Under the pieces are notes generated by a model. The model was given only the letters and a program-made list of their open reading frames with translations. It did not search any database and was not told the origin of the DNA. From Coleofasciculus sp. S288 (GTDB lineage Bacteria; Cyanobacteriota; Cyanobacteriia; Cyanobacteriales; Coleofasciculaceae): a stretch of 6,837 nt of DNA. Below are positions 1 through 4,804 of the stretch, in pieces (position 1 is the first letter of the stretch; each line of letters begins with the position of its first letter). The position numbers were made by a program, and so were the translations under genes. The stretch is taken from positions 1 through 6,837 of the forward strand of contig JAIUYC010000207.1 of NCBI GenBank assembly GCA_020216575.1. The letters run 5' to 3'.

Positions 1-303
1 CCTAAAGGCAAAGAGGAAATGGTACTTACGGCTGGCAATGTCGTGCTTGATTTGCGCACGCGCCGAGTTCGTGTCAATGATCAACTCATAGAGCTATCCG
101 CTAGAGAGTTTACTTTGGCGGAAATTTTGCTACGCCATCCAGGGCAAGTAATGAGCCGAGAGCAATTGCTCAATCATGTTTGGGGTTACGACTACGACCC
201 TGGCTCAAATATTGTCGATGTCTACATTGGATACCTGCGCAAGAAGTTAGGCAGTGACTTGATCGAAACTGTCAGGGGAATGGGTTATCGCCTGCAAAGA
301 TGA
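1..303 (+). CDS. OmpR/PhoB-family response regulator, C-terminal part (5' truncated by window edge)
   Basis: The frame is open to base 1, so only the end of the gene is visible. The visible residues form a winged-helix DNA-binding output domain. It starts with the usual beta-sheet (VLTAGNVVLDLRTRRVRV), followed by the LSAREFTLAEILLRHPGQV helix segment. The recognition-helix region is GSNIVDVYIGYLRKKLG and the wing is IETVRGMGYRL, all diagnostic of the family. The first ATG at base 19 is internal: the upstream codons read as the linker (PKGKEE), and a regulator of this kind normally has about 120 receiver residues before it. The role would be phosphorylation-dependent transcription control with a partner histidine kinase, which is not in the window. 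The kinase and target genes cannot be named from this fragment. Confidence 0.93.
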   Translation, partial: PKGKEEMVLTAGNVVLDLRTRRVRVNDQLIELSAREFTLAEILLRHPGQVMSREQLLNHVWGYDYDPGSNIVDVYIGYLRKKLGSDLIETVRGMGYRLQR

Positions 304-316
304 GAAAATTCTCATC
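299..316. terminator. Short perfect hairpin across the stop codon of the response regulator
   Basis: GATGAGAA (299-306) pairs perfectly with TTCTCATC (309-316) around a 2-base centre and includes the TGA stop. There is no T-run after it, so it is a poor intrinsic terminator. It could instead be part of a regulator-binding site, since its right arm is also the first half of a direct repeat. Confidence 0.3.
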
Positions 317-350
317 AAACTTTCATCCAAAATTACTAAAGGGTTAGGAT
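309..350 (+). promoter_or_regulatory. Candidate response-regulator operator plus -10 element
   Basis: TTCTCATC (309-316) and CTTTCATC (320-327) form a direct repeat with an 11-bp period, one helical turn, as expected for a tandem OmpR-type dimer site. TAGGAT (345-350) lies 17 bp downstream and could be a -10 box, with the second half-site occupying the -35 position as at activator-dependent promoters. Some cyanobacterial OmpR-type regulators such as CopR are reported to bind TTCAT direct repeats. The match here is inexact and the regulated transcript is unknown. Confidence 0.35.
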
Positions 351-413
351 GCTAGAGGAAGGGTGACAGTTTAGCAACTGTCCACTTAACAACAGGGTGC
401 AACAATTAGTTCT

Positions 414-551
414 ACTAGTGCAGCGTGGCGGAAATAAGTATCCAGTTGAAAAAGGTTAAAAAGCTTACTGTACAAGCTTTCTTCCCTTCTGCCTTGGAGC
501 CTTATACTCAAAGAAGTTTTAACTTTTGACTTCCAAGGGAGCGGCACTAGT
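414..551. mobile_element. MITE-like element with 8-bp terminal inverted repeats
   Basis: ACTAGTGC (414-421) is matched by GCACTAGT (544-551). If one mismatch is allowed, the inverted repeat extends to about 10 of 11 bases. Three nested hairpins lie inside: AAAGCTT/AAGCTTT (460-466/474-480), CCTTGGA/TCCAAGG (492-498/532-538), and within the latter a bulged stem at 508-529 (TCAA..AAGTT/AACTT TTGA). The block is 138 bp with no coding potential. The left end (GTGCAGCGTGGCGGAAATAA) resembles intergenic repeats I associate with cyanobacterial genomes, but that is from memory. No clear target duplication was found. Confidence 0.5.
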
Positions 552-612
552 CTGATACGTTAGCTGTTCTAGTTAAAATTCGAGTCAATTTGCCTATCAA
601 TTCATTATTGAG

Positions 613-641
613 TTGAGGGATTATCGGAGCATGCAGATACT
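613..641 (+). promoter_or_regulatory. Weak candidate promoter for the receiver-only gene
   Basis: TTGAGG (613-618) and GATACT (636-641) are 17 bp apart, each matching the sigma-70 consensus at four of six positions. This would give a leader of about 80 bases that begins with the hairpin at 639-669. The match is only moderate. Confidence 0.25.
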
Positions 642-669
642 AGAGCCAGCTCCTCAAGTGGCTGGTAGT
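639..669 (+). other. Bulged hairpin in the probable leader of the receiver gene
   Basis: ACTA (639-642) and CCAGC (646-650) pair with GCTGG (661-665) and TAGT (666-669), leaving a 3-base bulge and a 10-base loop. Possible leader structure; no known riboswitch was recognised. Confidence 0.3.
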
Positions 670-726
670 TAGTTATGCTTGCTCTACCCAAATCCTGTTT
701 CCATCTCTGTTAAAAGGTAGTGTATT

Positions 727-1104
727 ATGAACCGTATTCTTATCGCCGAAGACGAATCTCGCATTGCATCCTTTATCGAGAAAGGTCTGCGAAAGAATGG
801 GTTCGCTACTGTAATTGCCGAGGACGGAGAGCAGGCTGTTTCGATGGCTGAAACGGAGGATTTTGACCTACTACTTCTTGATATCGGTCTCCCTAGTCGA
901 GATGGGTGGGACGTATTGAAAACATTGCGAAGTCAAGGAAAACAGCTACCAATCATTATTGTTAGCGCCCGTGACGAAATCAGGGATAAAATTACAGGAT
1001 TTAAGGGCGGAGCTAACGACTACGTCACTAAACCCTTTCAATTCAAAGACCTTCTAGCTCGGATTAACACGCAGCTCAAGTACAAGAGTCCAGACAAAAA
1101 CTGA
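727..1104 (+). CDS. Receiver-only (CheY-like) response regulator, OmpR-type receiver
   Basis: This 125-residue protein is a complete receiver domain and nothing else. The acidic pair is E8/D9, the predicted phospho-acceptor is D52 (LLLLDIGLP), the switch residue is S80 (VSAR) and the invariant lysine is K102 (VTKPF). It should accept phosphate from a histidine kinase, but it has no output domain. The alpha4-beta5-alpha5 face (GANDYVTKPF, LLARI) looks like that of OmpR-family receivers, which use it to dimerise, rather than chemotaxis CheY. The start ATG has AAGGTAG six bases upstream. The protein ends about ten residues after the last helix (LKYKSPDKN), where an OmpR-type regulator would enter its linker. 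The upstream gene is a regulator of the same family, so this may be a truncated duplicate. It could act as a phosphate sink, a phosphorelay intermediate or a heterodimer partner. These roles are inferred. Confidence 0.92.
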   Translation: MNRILIAEDESRIASFIEKGLRKNGFATVIAEDGEQAVSMAETEDFDLLLLDIGLPSRDGWDVLKTLRSQGKQLPIIIVSARDEIRDKITGFKGGANDYVTKPFQFKDLLARINTQLKYKSPDKN

Positions 1105-1133
1105 GCAACGATTTCATCCTCGATCAAAACTGA

Positions 1134-1158
1134 AGCCCCCGGATTTATCCATGGGGCT
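1134..1158. terminator. Hairpin between convergent genes, probable bidirectional terminator
   Basis: AGCCCC (1134-1139) pairs with GGGGCT (1153-1158). Inside, GGAT (1141-1144) pairs with ATCC (1147-1150). It lies 30 bp after the receiver gene stop and 33 bp beyond the stop of the minus-strand gene. Neither side has a strong T-run, so termination would be Rho-like or weak. A stem of this type could also be an old transposon end, but nothing else supports that. Confidence 0.5.
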
Positions 1159-1190
1159 GACGTTGCACTTCACGTAGAGTAACTAACAAA

Positions 1191-2159
1191 TTACAACATT
1201 GCTGGCGATAGCCAACCTCGTAAGGAGTAGTAAATTGAGGCAAGAAACTCTTCCCAGACTCGCGTAGTAACCACGAGTGATTCAACACTGGGAATAAAAG
1301 ATTCGACCCGAAGGCGCAATCGGGGAGTTGCCCCGCGTTGAATCCCAACAAAATCTGTAGGTCGGGCAACGACATTGAGACCAACATCGCTAAAAGCCAG
1401 TTGGGCTCGGCGACTGTTGATACCCGATGTGACGACGATAACGCGAGTATTGCCTAATCCTCGACCGACTAAGGTGCGGCGGGTTCGGACAGCACTGCTG
1501 CGCAAATCTACACCTTGGGGATCAATCACAATCTGCTCTCGGGGAACGCCCATTTGAACTAGCAACGTCGCGATATCATTCGCTTCATTTCGAGTTCCCT
1601 GCAACTCTTCCCTGGGACCAGCACTGACAATCACTAGCGGACGGCTACCCAAGCTAACTTGTTGCCGATACAATTGAGCAGCATAAAGAATGCGATCGCC
1701 CGTATCAGTTAGCTGAACTTGTGGTCGAGGAGGGAGACTCGCCTGTGTTGTTCCCCGTCCCAACACGACAATTGCTCCAGCCGGCTGCACCGGTTGTGCT
1801 TGAACGGCCCCAAGTTCAGTGGTTTGAGCCAGCAGGTTAGACAAAAATGGGGTACTCGATACCAGTAAAATCAAGAGGGCTGCTGAAATCAGATTCCTCG
1901 ATTTCTCCAGTCCTTGGCGCAGGGCAAAGCTTAACAGTATGATCGAAGCTCCCACTGGCTTGAGGGGAAACGAGAGAAGCCTCCAGGCGGCTGACACCAA
2001 TCTATCGTTGGGAAAGAAAAACGCCAGCACGATGAGGGCAAACAGAAACAACCCCCCAAGCACAGTAAGATAGGCTTTGGGAATTACTTTCAGCAAAAGC
2101 TGATAGAGAACGACTGTGATTATTACCCACAGCAGTATCTGAGTCAGTAGTAGGAACAT
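1191..2159 (-). CDS. YdcF/ElyC-like DUF218 membrane protein
   Basis: The 322-residue protein has an N-terminal membrane part and a soluble DUF218 domain. Hydrophobic stretches at about residues 4-24, 31-49, 67-80 and 90-112 suggest three or four helices. The domain runs from about 127 to 275. It opens with AIVVLGRG, continues with NEANDIATLLVQMGVP and a VDLRSSAVRT segment, and ends with VTSGINSRRAQLAFSDVGLNV followed by RPTDF. These blocks correspond to the GGG, EA..M...L...GVP, N..EN and TS..H..RA..... F...G motifs of YdcF, SanA and ElyC proteins. Several family-typical residues differ: GRG for GGG, and INSRRA where HxxRA is usual. E. coli ElyC affects envelope and polyprenol-dependent glycan synthesis; a similar envelope role here is inference. 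The chosen ATG gives the full first helix but lacks a clear Shine-Dalgarno. The gene converges on the receiver gene and diverges from galE. Confidence 0.85.
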   Translation of the reverse strand: MFLLLTQILLWVIITVVLYQLLLKVIPKAYLTVLGGLFLFALIVLAFFFPNDRLVSAAWRLLSFPLKPVGASIILLSFALRQGLEKSRNLISAALLILLVSSTPFLSNLLAQTTELGAVQAQPVQPAGAIVVLGRGTTQASLPPRPQVQLTDTGDRILYAAQLYRQQVSLGSRPLVIVSAGPREELQGTRNEANDIATLLVQMGVPREQIVIDPQGVDLRSSAVRTRRTLVGRGLGNTRVIVVTSGINSRRAQLAFSDVGLNVVARPTDFVGIQRGATPRLRLRVESFIPSVESLVVTTRVWEEFLASIYYSLRGWLSPAML

Positions 2160-2196
2160 TGTTCAAAATTTGTGACGTGTTTGTTGTTAGCTAGTT

Positions 2197-2242
2197 AGTT
2201 GTTAATTGTTAGTTCAACCCTTCAAAATAACAACTAACAACT
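2197..2242. repeat. Imperfect 15-bp inverted repeat built from GTTAGTT-type heptamers
   Basis: AGTTGTTAATTGTTA (2197-2211) pairs with TAACAACTAACAACT (2228-2242) with one mismatch and a 16-base loop. The arms are made of TTGTTAG-like heptamers, a style of short tandem repeat common in cyanobacteria. It lies in the probable leader of the DUF218 gene. Confidence 0.65.
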
Positions 2243-2313
2243 GGTAGTACCGTTGTTCCAGTGAAGCAAAGTGCAGCCTGAATTAGGGGGTGAATTCCCC
2301 GAACACTGGCATC

Positions 2314-2319
2314 ATTATA
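2314..2319 (-). promoter_or_regulatory. Candidate -10 box for the DUF218 gene
   Basis: ATTATA on the plus strand reads TATAAT on the minus strand, a perfect sigma-70 -10. No good -35 lies 16-18 bp upstream. If used, the leader would be about 150 bases and would contain the inverted repeat at 2197-2242. Confidence 0.35.
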
Positions 2320-2613
2320 CTCCCGTAGTTCTAGAAAATTGTTCGAGTAGTTTTGCCCGATTGAGGTGTAGCCAGAGTCTGAGTGTTGACTGAACTAACG
2401 CGAGTCAGAAGGCATTGACCAAATAACTCTGAGACGGTAAGGTGTCTGTCAAGCATTTAACAGTTTTATCTTTGCAGAGAGTATCTCAGCTTTTAAGAAA
2501 AATTTATTCTGGCATTGATGGGAGAGGGGAAACCCGAGTGGGATTGTGTTCAGCGTCACCCGTAGGCTTTCTGACTCAACCTGGGTAAAGTTAGGCTAGA
2601 AAACGTAGAAATT

Positions 2614-2621
2614 GGGAGAGG
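2614..2621 (+). promoter_or_regulatory. Ribosome binding site deciding the GTG start of galE
   Basis: GGGAGAGG lies six bases before GTG at 2628. This fixes a GTG start and gives the normal GalE N-terminus, about ten residues before the NAD-binding glycine motif. Confidence 0.7.
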
Positions 2622-2627
2622 ATACGG

Positions 2628-3626
2628 GTGTCGCAACTCAAACCAACAATTTTAGTAACGGGTGGGGCAGGATATATTGGCTCTCATGCTGTGTTGGCGC
2701 TGCAACGGGCAGGATACGGTATTGTTGTGCTGGATAATCTGGAATACGGGCATCGAGAACTTGTGGAAGATATCTTACAGGTGGAGTTGGTGGTCGGGGA
2801 CATTCGCGATCGCCCACTATTAGATAAGATATTTGCCATCCACGACATCGCAGCCGTGATTCACTTTGCGGCTTATATAGCTGTTGGTGAATCGGTAAGC
2901 GAACCAGCTAAATACTACCGCAATAATGTGTCAGGCACGCTAACACTCTTGGAAGCAATGCTGGCAGCCGACGTTACAAATTTGGTCTTTCCTTCAACCT
3001 GTGCTGTCTACGGCATGCCAAAACAAGTACCAATGACAGAAAACCATCCCCAAAATCCGATGAGTCCCTATGCTAGCAGTAAGTTGATGATGGAGTGGCT
3101 GCTGGCTGATTTCGATCGCGCTTACGGATTGCGGTCAGTTATCTTTCGCTTCTTCAATGCCTGCGGTGCGAATCCAGAGGGGTTATTGGGTGAAGACCAC
3201 AACCCAGAAACGCACCTCATCCCTTTAGTCCTGCTGAGTGCGCTAGGGAAGCGCGAGTCCATCTCGATTTTCGGAACGGATTACGAAACGTCCGACGGTA
3301 CCTGCCTGCGAGATTACATTCACGTCAGTGACTTGGCAGATGCTCATGTATTAGGTCTAGAGTATCTATTGCAGGGTGGCACCAGTGAAATCTTTAACCT
3401 GGGGAATGGCAATGGCTTCTCAGTGCGAGAGGTGATTGAAACCGCCAAGCAAGTCACAGGTCGGGATATTAAAACTGTAGAGTGCGATCGCCGTCCTGGT
3501 GATCCCCCAATTCTAGTGGGAAGTAGCGATAAAGCTCAGAAAATTCTCGGTTGGTCTCCTCAATACTCAGATCTCAGTAAAATTATCAGCGATGCTTGGC
3601 AGTGGCATCAACGACGACATCAATAA
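2628..3626 (+). CDS. galE: UDP-glucose 4-epimerase
   Basis: This extended short-chain dehydrogenase interconverts UDP-glucose and UDP-galactose with bound NAD. It supplies galactose for exopolysaccharide and surface glycans and serves the Leloir pathway in the cytosol. The NAD-binding motif TGGAGYIGSH is at residues 11-20. D36-N37 (VVLDNL), GDIRD (58-62) and HFAAYIAVGES (79-89) follow as usual. The catalytic set is S123 (PSTCAVYG), Y148 and K152 (YASSK), nearly the same numbering as E. coli GalE. FRFFNACGANPEG (173-185), RDYIHVSDLADAH (228-240), NLGNGNGFSV (257-266) and RRPGDP (288-293) complete the family signature. The length of 332 residues is normal (E. coli 338). It starts at GTG with a good Shine-Dalgarno. 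No neighbouring sugar or glycosyltransferase genes are present to narrow its pathway. Two HIP1 octamers lie inside the gene. Confidence 0.97.
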   Translation: MSQLKPTILVTGGAGYIGSHAVLALQRAGYGIVVLDNLEYGHRELVEDILQVELVVGDIRDRPLLDKIFAIHDIAAVIHFAAYIAVGESVSEPAKYYRNNVSGTLTLLEAMLAADVTNLVFPSTCAVYGMPKQVPMTENHPQNPMSPYASSKLMMEWLLADFDRAYGLRSVIFRFFNACGANPEGLLGEDHNPETHLIPLVLLSALGKRESISIFGTDYETSDGTCLRDYIHVSDLADAHVLGLEYLLQGGTSEIFNLGNGNGFSVREVIETAKQVTGRDIKTVECDRRPGDPPILVGSSDKAQKILGWSPQYSDLSKIISDAWQWHQRRHQ

Positions 3627-3664
3627 CTTTATTACTCGTTGGTTTTGGATTGAAAGAATTATCG

Positions 3665-4015
3665 GTGAACAAACACGCCCAGACTGGAAAGGCTCAAAAC
3701 AATCCGACTCCTGCAAAAAAGGGGGCTCTTGAAGTGGAAGCCAGACTCAGTCGTTTGGAATCCATTGTTGGGCAAATTGGAGAAGCAGTTCTCGCAACTA
3801 CTGAGACAGTTGAGCGTCTTGCTAGCCGGGTTGATGCGCTTGCCGTTCAAGTGCAGCACCAGGGGCATCAAGTGCAGCAACAAGGTTACCAAATCTTTGC
3901 TTTGAGCGATGCCGTTCAAACCTTGGCAGAAACTCAACAAGACTCGCTCGAACAATTGGGGCAACTCACAGAAACGCTGCGACACCTTGCTGCTGCCCTC
4001 GAAGCGAGAGATTAA
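3665..4015 (+). CDS. Small coiled-coil protein of unknown function
   Basis: From the GTG at 3665 the product has 116 residues. A short basic, Asn/Pro/Lys-rich start is followed by an almost continuous helix with heptad spacing of hydrophobic residues (VEARLSRLESIVGQIGEAV onward) to the C-terminus. Coiled-coil oligomerisation is therefore likely. A Gln-rich stretch (VQHQGHQVQQQGYQI) is a tandem heptad. No signal peptide or enzyme motif is visible and I do not recognise the family. The frame could start earlier at TTG 3596, which would overlap galE by 31 bases and add a hydrophobic 23-residue segment, but no ribosome binding site supports it. GTG 3665 has only a weak purine run (GAAAGAA) upstream. 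It lies 38 bp after galE on the same strand and may be co-transcribed with it. Confidence 0.65.
   Translation: MNKHAQTGKAQNNPTPAKKGALEVEARLSRLESIVGQIGEAVLATTETVERLASRVDALAVQVQHQGHQVQQQGYQIFALSDAVQTLAETQQDSLEQLGQLTETLRHLAAALEARD
3847..3884 (+). repeat. 21-bp tandem duplication encoding a coiled-coil heptad
   Basis: TCAAGTGCAGCA occurs at 3847 and again at 3868, with similar bases after each copy (CCAGGGG and ACAAGGT). The period is 21 bp, exactly one seven-residue heptad, so the coiled coil has grown or could grow by heptad slippage. Confidence 0.7.
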
Positions 4016-4180
4016 GGAGTAGACACCAGGTGCCATCGCGCACAAGGCTCATGATGAAAATTCCTGACTCCTGACCCCTATTTTCAAGACAGTCAGCCGT
4101 GGCATTGTCGTGAACTTTCAAGCATCATGAAAAATGTGCTAGGACAACGAGAGTGCCACAACTCATTTAGGAGAGCATTA
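4016..4180 (+). other. Gap between coiled-coil gene and lipoprotein gene, with heptamer repeat
   Basis: CCTGACTCCTGACCCCTA at 4063-4080 consists of CTGACTC/CTGACCC heptamers. The same heptamer family reappears inside murD at 5741-5762 and 5793-5804. No clear promoter was found, and an in-frame upstream ATG (4127) is judged not to be the lipoprotein start. Confidence 0.55.
4169..4175 (+). promoter_or_regulatory. Ribosome binding site deciding the lipoprotein start
   Basis: AGGAGAG is five bases before ATG 4181. The longer frame from ATG 4127 has no such site and would put 18 polar residues before the signal peptide, so 4181 is preferred. Confidence 0.7.
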
Positions 4181-4630
4181 ATGCATTTTCCAACGCGGTA
4201 TTTCGCCTTTCTACCCATAACTGCTATTGTCAGCTTGTCGCTTGTTAGCTGTGCTGAGAGCAAAATTTCTCAGTGTAACAAGATTATCCAGGTTGCCAAC
4301 GAAGCAGTGAGTGAAGCGAAAGCCGTCACTAATCAGGGTCAAGCCAGCGACCCTAGGGCGATGCTCAAAGCCGCCGATGCGATGGAAAAGGCGTCTCAAG
4401 AAATGAAATTGATCGAAGTCAAGGATGCAAAACTCCAAGACTATCAAGCCGGTTTTATTAACATGTATCGCGATACCAGTCAAGCTACCCGCGACTTTGT
4501 CAATGCGTTTGGAAAGAAAGACCGCTCAGCGGCTGAAACGGCTTTGGACAAATTGCAGCAAGCCACTACTCCGGAAAAACAATTGGTCGAGGAGATTAAT
4601 ACTTACTGCTCCAGTGAAGTTGCACAATAA
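4181..4630 (+). CDS. Small predicted lipoprotein, helical, cyanobacterial-type hypothetical
   Basis: The product has 149 residues. A basic residue (R6) precedes a hydrophobic core (FAFLPITAIVSLSL) and the lipobox LVSC, with C24 as the predicted lipidated cysteine. The signal peptide should be cut by signal peptidase II, giving a 126-residue mature lipoprotein on the periplasmic side of a membrane. The mature part begins CAESKISQCNKII and is rich in Ala, Lys, Glu and Gln. It looks almost entirely alpha-helical (NEAVSEAKAV, AMLKAADAMEKASQEMK, AAETALDKLQQA). Two further cysteines (in SQCNK and TYCSS) near each end could form a disulfide that ties the helical bundle. I recall similar SQCN-type lipoproteins of unknown function in cyanobacteria, but cannot name a family. 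It is not obviously in an operon with its neighbours. Confidence 0.82.
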   Translation: MHFPTRYFAFLPITAIVSLSLVSCAESKISQCNKIIQVANEAVSEAKAVTNQGQASDPRAMLKAADAMEKASQEMKLIEVKDAKLQDYQAGFINMYRDTSQATRDFVNAFGKKDRSAAETALDKLQQATTPEKQLVEEINTYCSSEVAQ

Positions 4631-4639
4631 GAAGTTTGG

Positions 4640-4674
4640 TAATGGGTAATGAGTAATGGGTAATGGGGAATAGG
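4640..4674 (+). repeat. Heptamer tandem repeat (TAATGGG)n
   Basis: Five consecutive 7-bp units: TAATGGG, TAATGAG, TAATGGG, TAATGGG and the degenerate GAATAGG. It starts 10 bp after the lipoprotein stop codon. This is a typical cyanobacterial short tandemly repeated repetitive sequence. Confidence 0.85.
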
Positions 4675-4699
4675 AAAGGAAGCTCGCAAACGGGAAGAC

Positions 4700-4796
4700 T
4701 TCAGGACTTACGCACAGACACCACACCTGGTAGGGGCATGACATGCCATGCCCCTACCATTGATGCTTGAGAGACTTTCTTTGCGTAAGTCCTGAA
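4700..4796. mobile_element. 97-bp MITE-like element with perfect 15-bp terminal inverted repeats
   Basis: TTCAGGACTTACGCA (4700-4714) is repeated exactly in inverse at 4782-4796. The middle holds a separate perfect stem, TGGTAGGGGCATG (4728-4740) with its complement at 4747-4759 and a 6-base loop. There is no coding capacity. The terminal sequence resembles ends of cyanobacterial insertion sequences and their non-autonomous derivatives; the family is from memory and not certain. No clear target duplication flanks it. It sits between the 3' ends of the lipoprotein gene and murD, and the nested stem could also work as a terminator for both. Confidence 0.8.
4728..4759. terminator. 13-bp perfect stem-loop, possible bidirectional terminator
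   Basis: The arms at 4728-4740 and 4747-4759 are perfectly complementary around the loop ACATGC, with four consecutive G:C pairs plus flanking GC. It is 45 bp beyond the murD stop and about 100 bp beyond the lipoprotein stop. No adjacent T-run was seen. The GGTAGGGGCATG type of palindrome is a dispersed cyanobacterial repeat, so termination may be a by-product. Confidence 0.45.
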
Positions 4797-4804
4797 TTTC
4801 ACAA

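Larger units (their letters stand above)
304..726. other. 423-bp intergenic region between the two response-regulator genes
   Basis: No credible coding frame was seen. From left to right it holds the stop-codon hairpin and direct repeat, the MITE-like block at 414-551, a weak promoter-like pair at 613-641, a bulged hairpin at 639-669, and the ribosome binding site of the downstream gene (AAGGTAG, 714-720). The long gap argues against simple co-transcription of the two regulators. Confidence 0.6.
2160..2627. other. 468-bp divergent intergenic region
   Basis: No convincing ORF was found. The side near the minus-strand gene holds a long inverted repeat (2197-2242), a small GGGG/CCCC hairpin around an EcoRI-like GAATTC (2287-2300), and a good minus-strand -10. 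A 9-bp inverted pair, GAGTCAGAA (2402-2410) and TTCTGACTC (2569-2577), spans the half near galE. The galE ribosome binding site is at the right end. Confidence 0.6.

Noticed and set aside
1134..1158. Hairpin as an end of an IS200/IS605-type element
   Set aside because: The stem is of a type seen near such ends, but no transposase remnant or matching second end was found. A convergent-gene terminator is simpler.
2568..2597. galE promoter with TTCTGA and TAGGCT
   Set aside because: Both boxes match the consensus at only about three positions, too weak to call.
3659..4045. 128-codon minus-strand frame opposite the coiled-coil gene
   Set aside because: Its composition mirrors the plus-strand coiled coil read backwards, with no start signal or motif.
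4127..4180. Upstream ATG extending the lipoprotein by 18 residues
   Set aside because: No Shine-Dalgarno, and it would put polar residues before the signal peptide. ATG 4181 has AGGAGAG at proper spacing.
4640..4674. CRISPR array
   Set aside because: The units are seven bases with no spacers; this is a simple heptamer tandem repeat.
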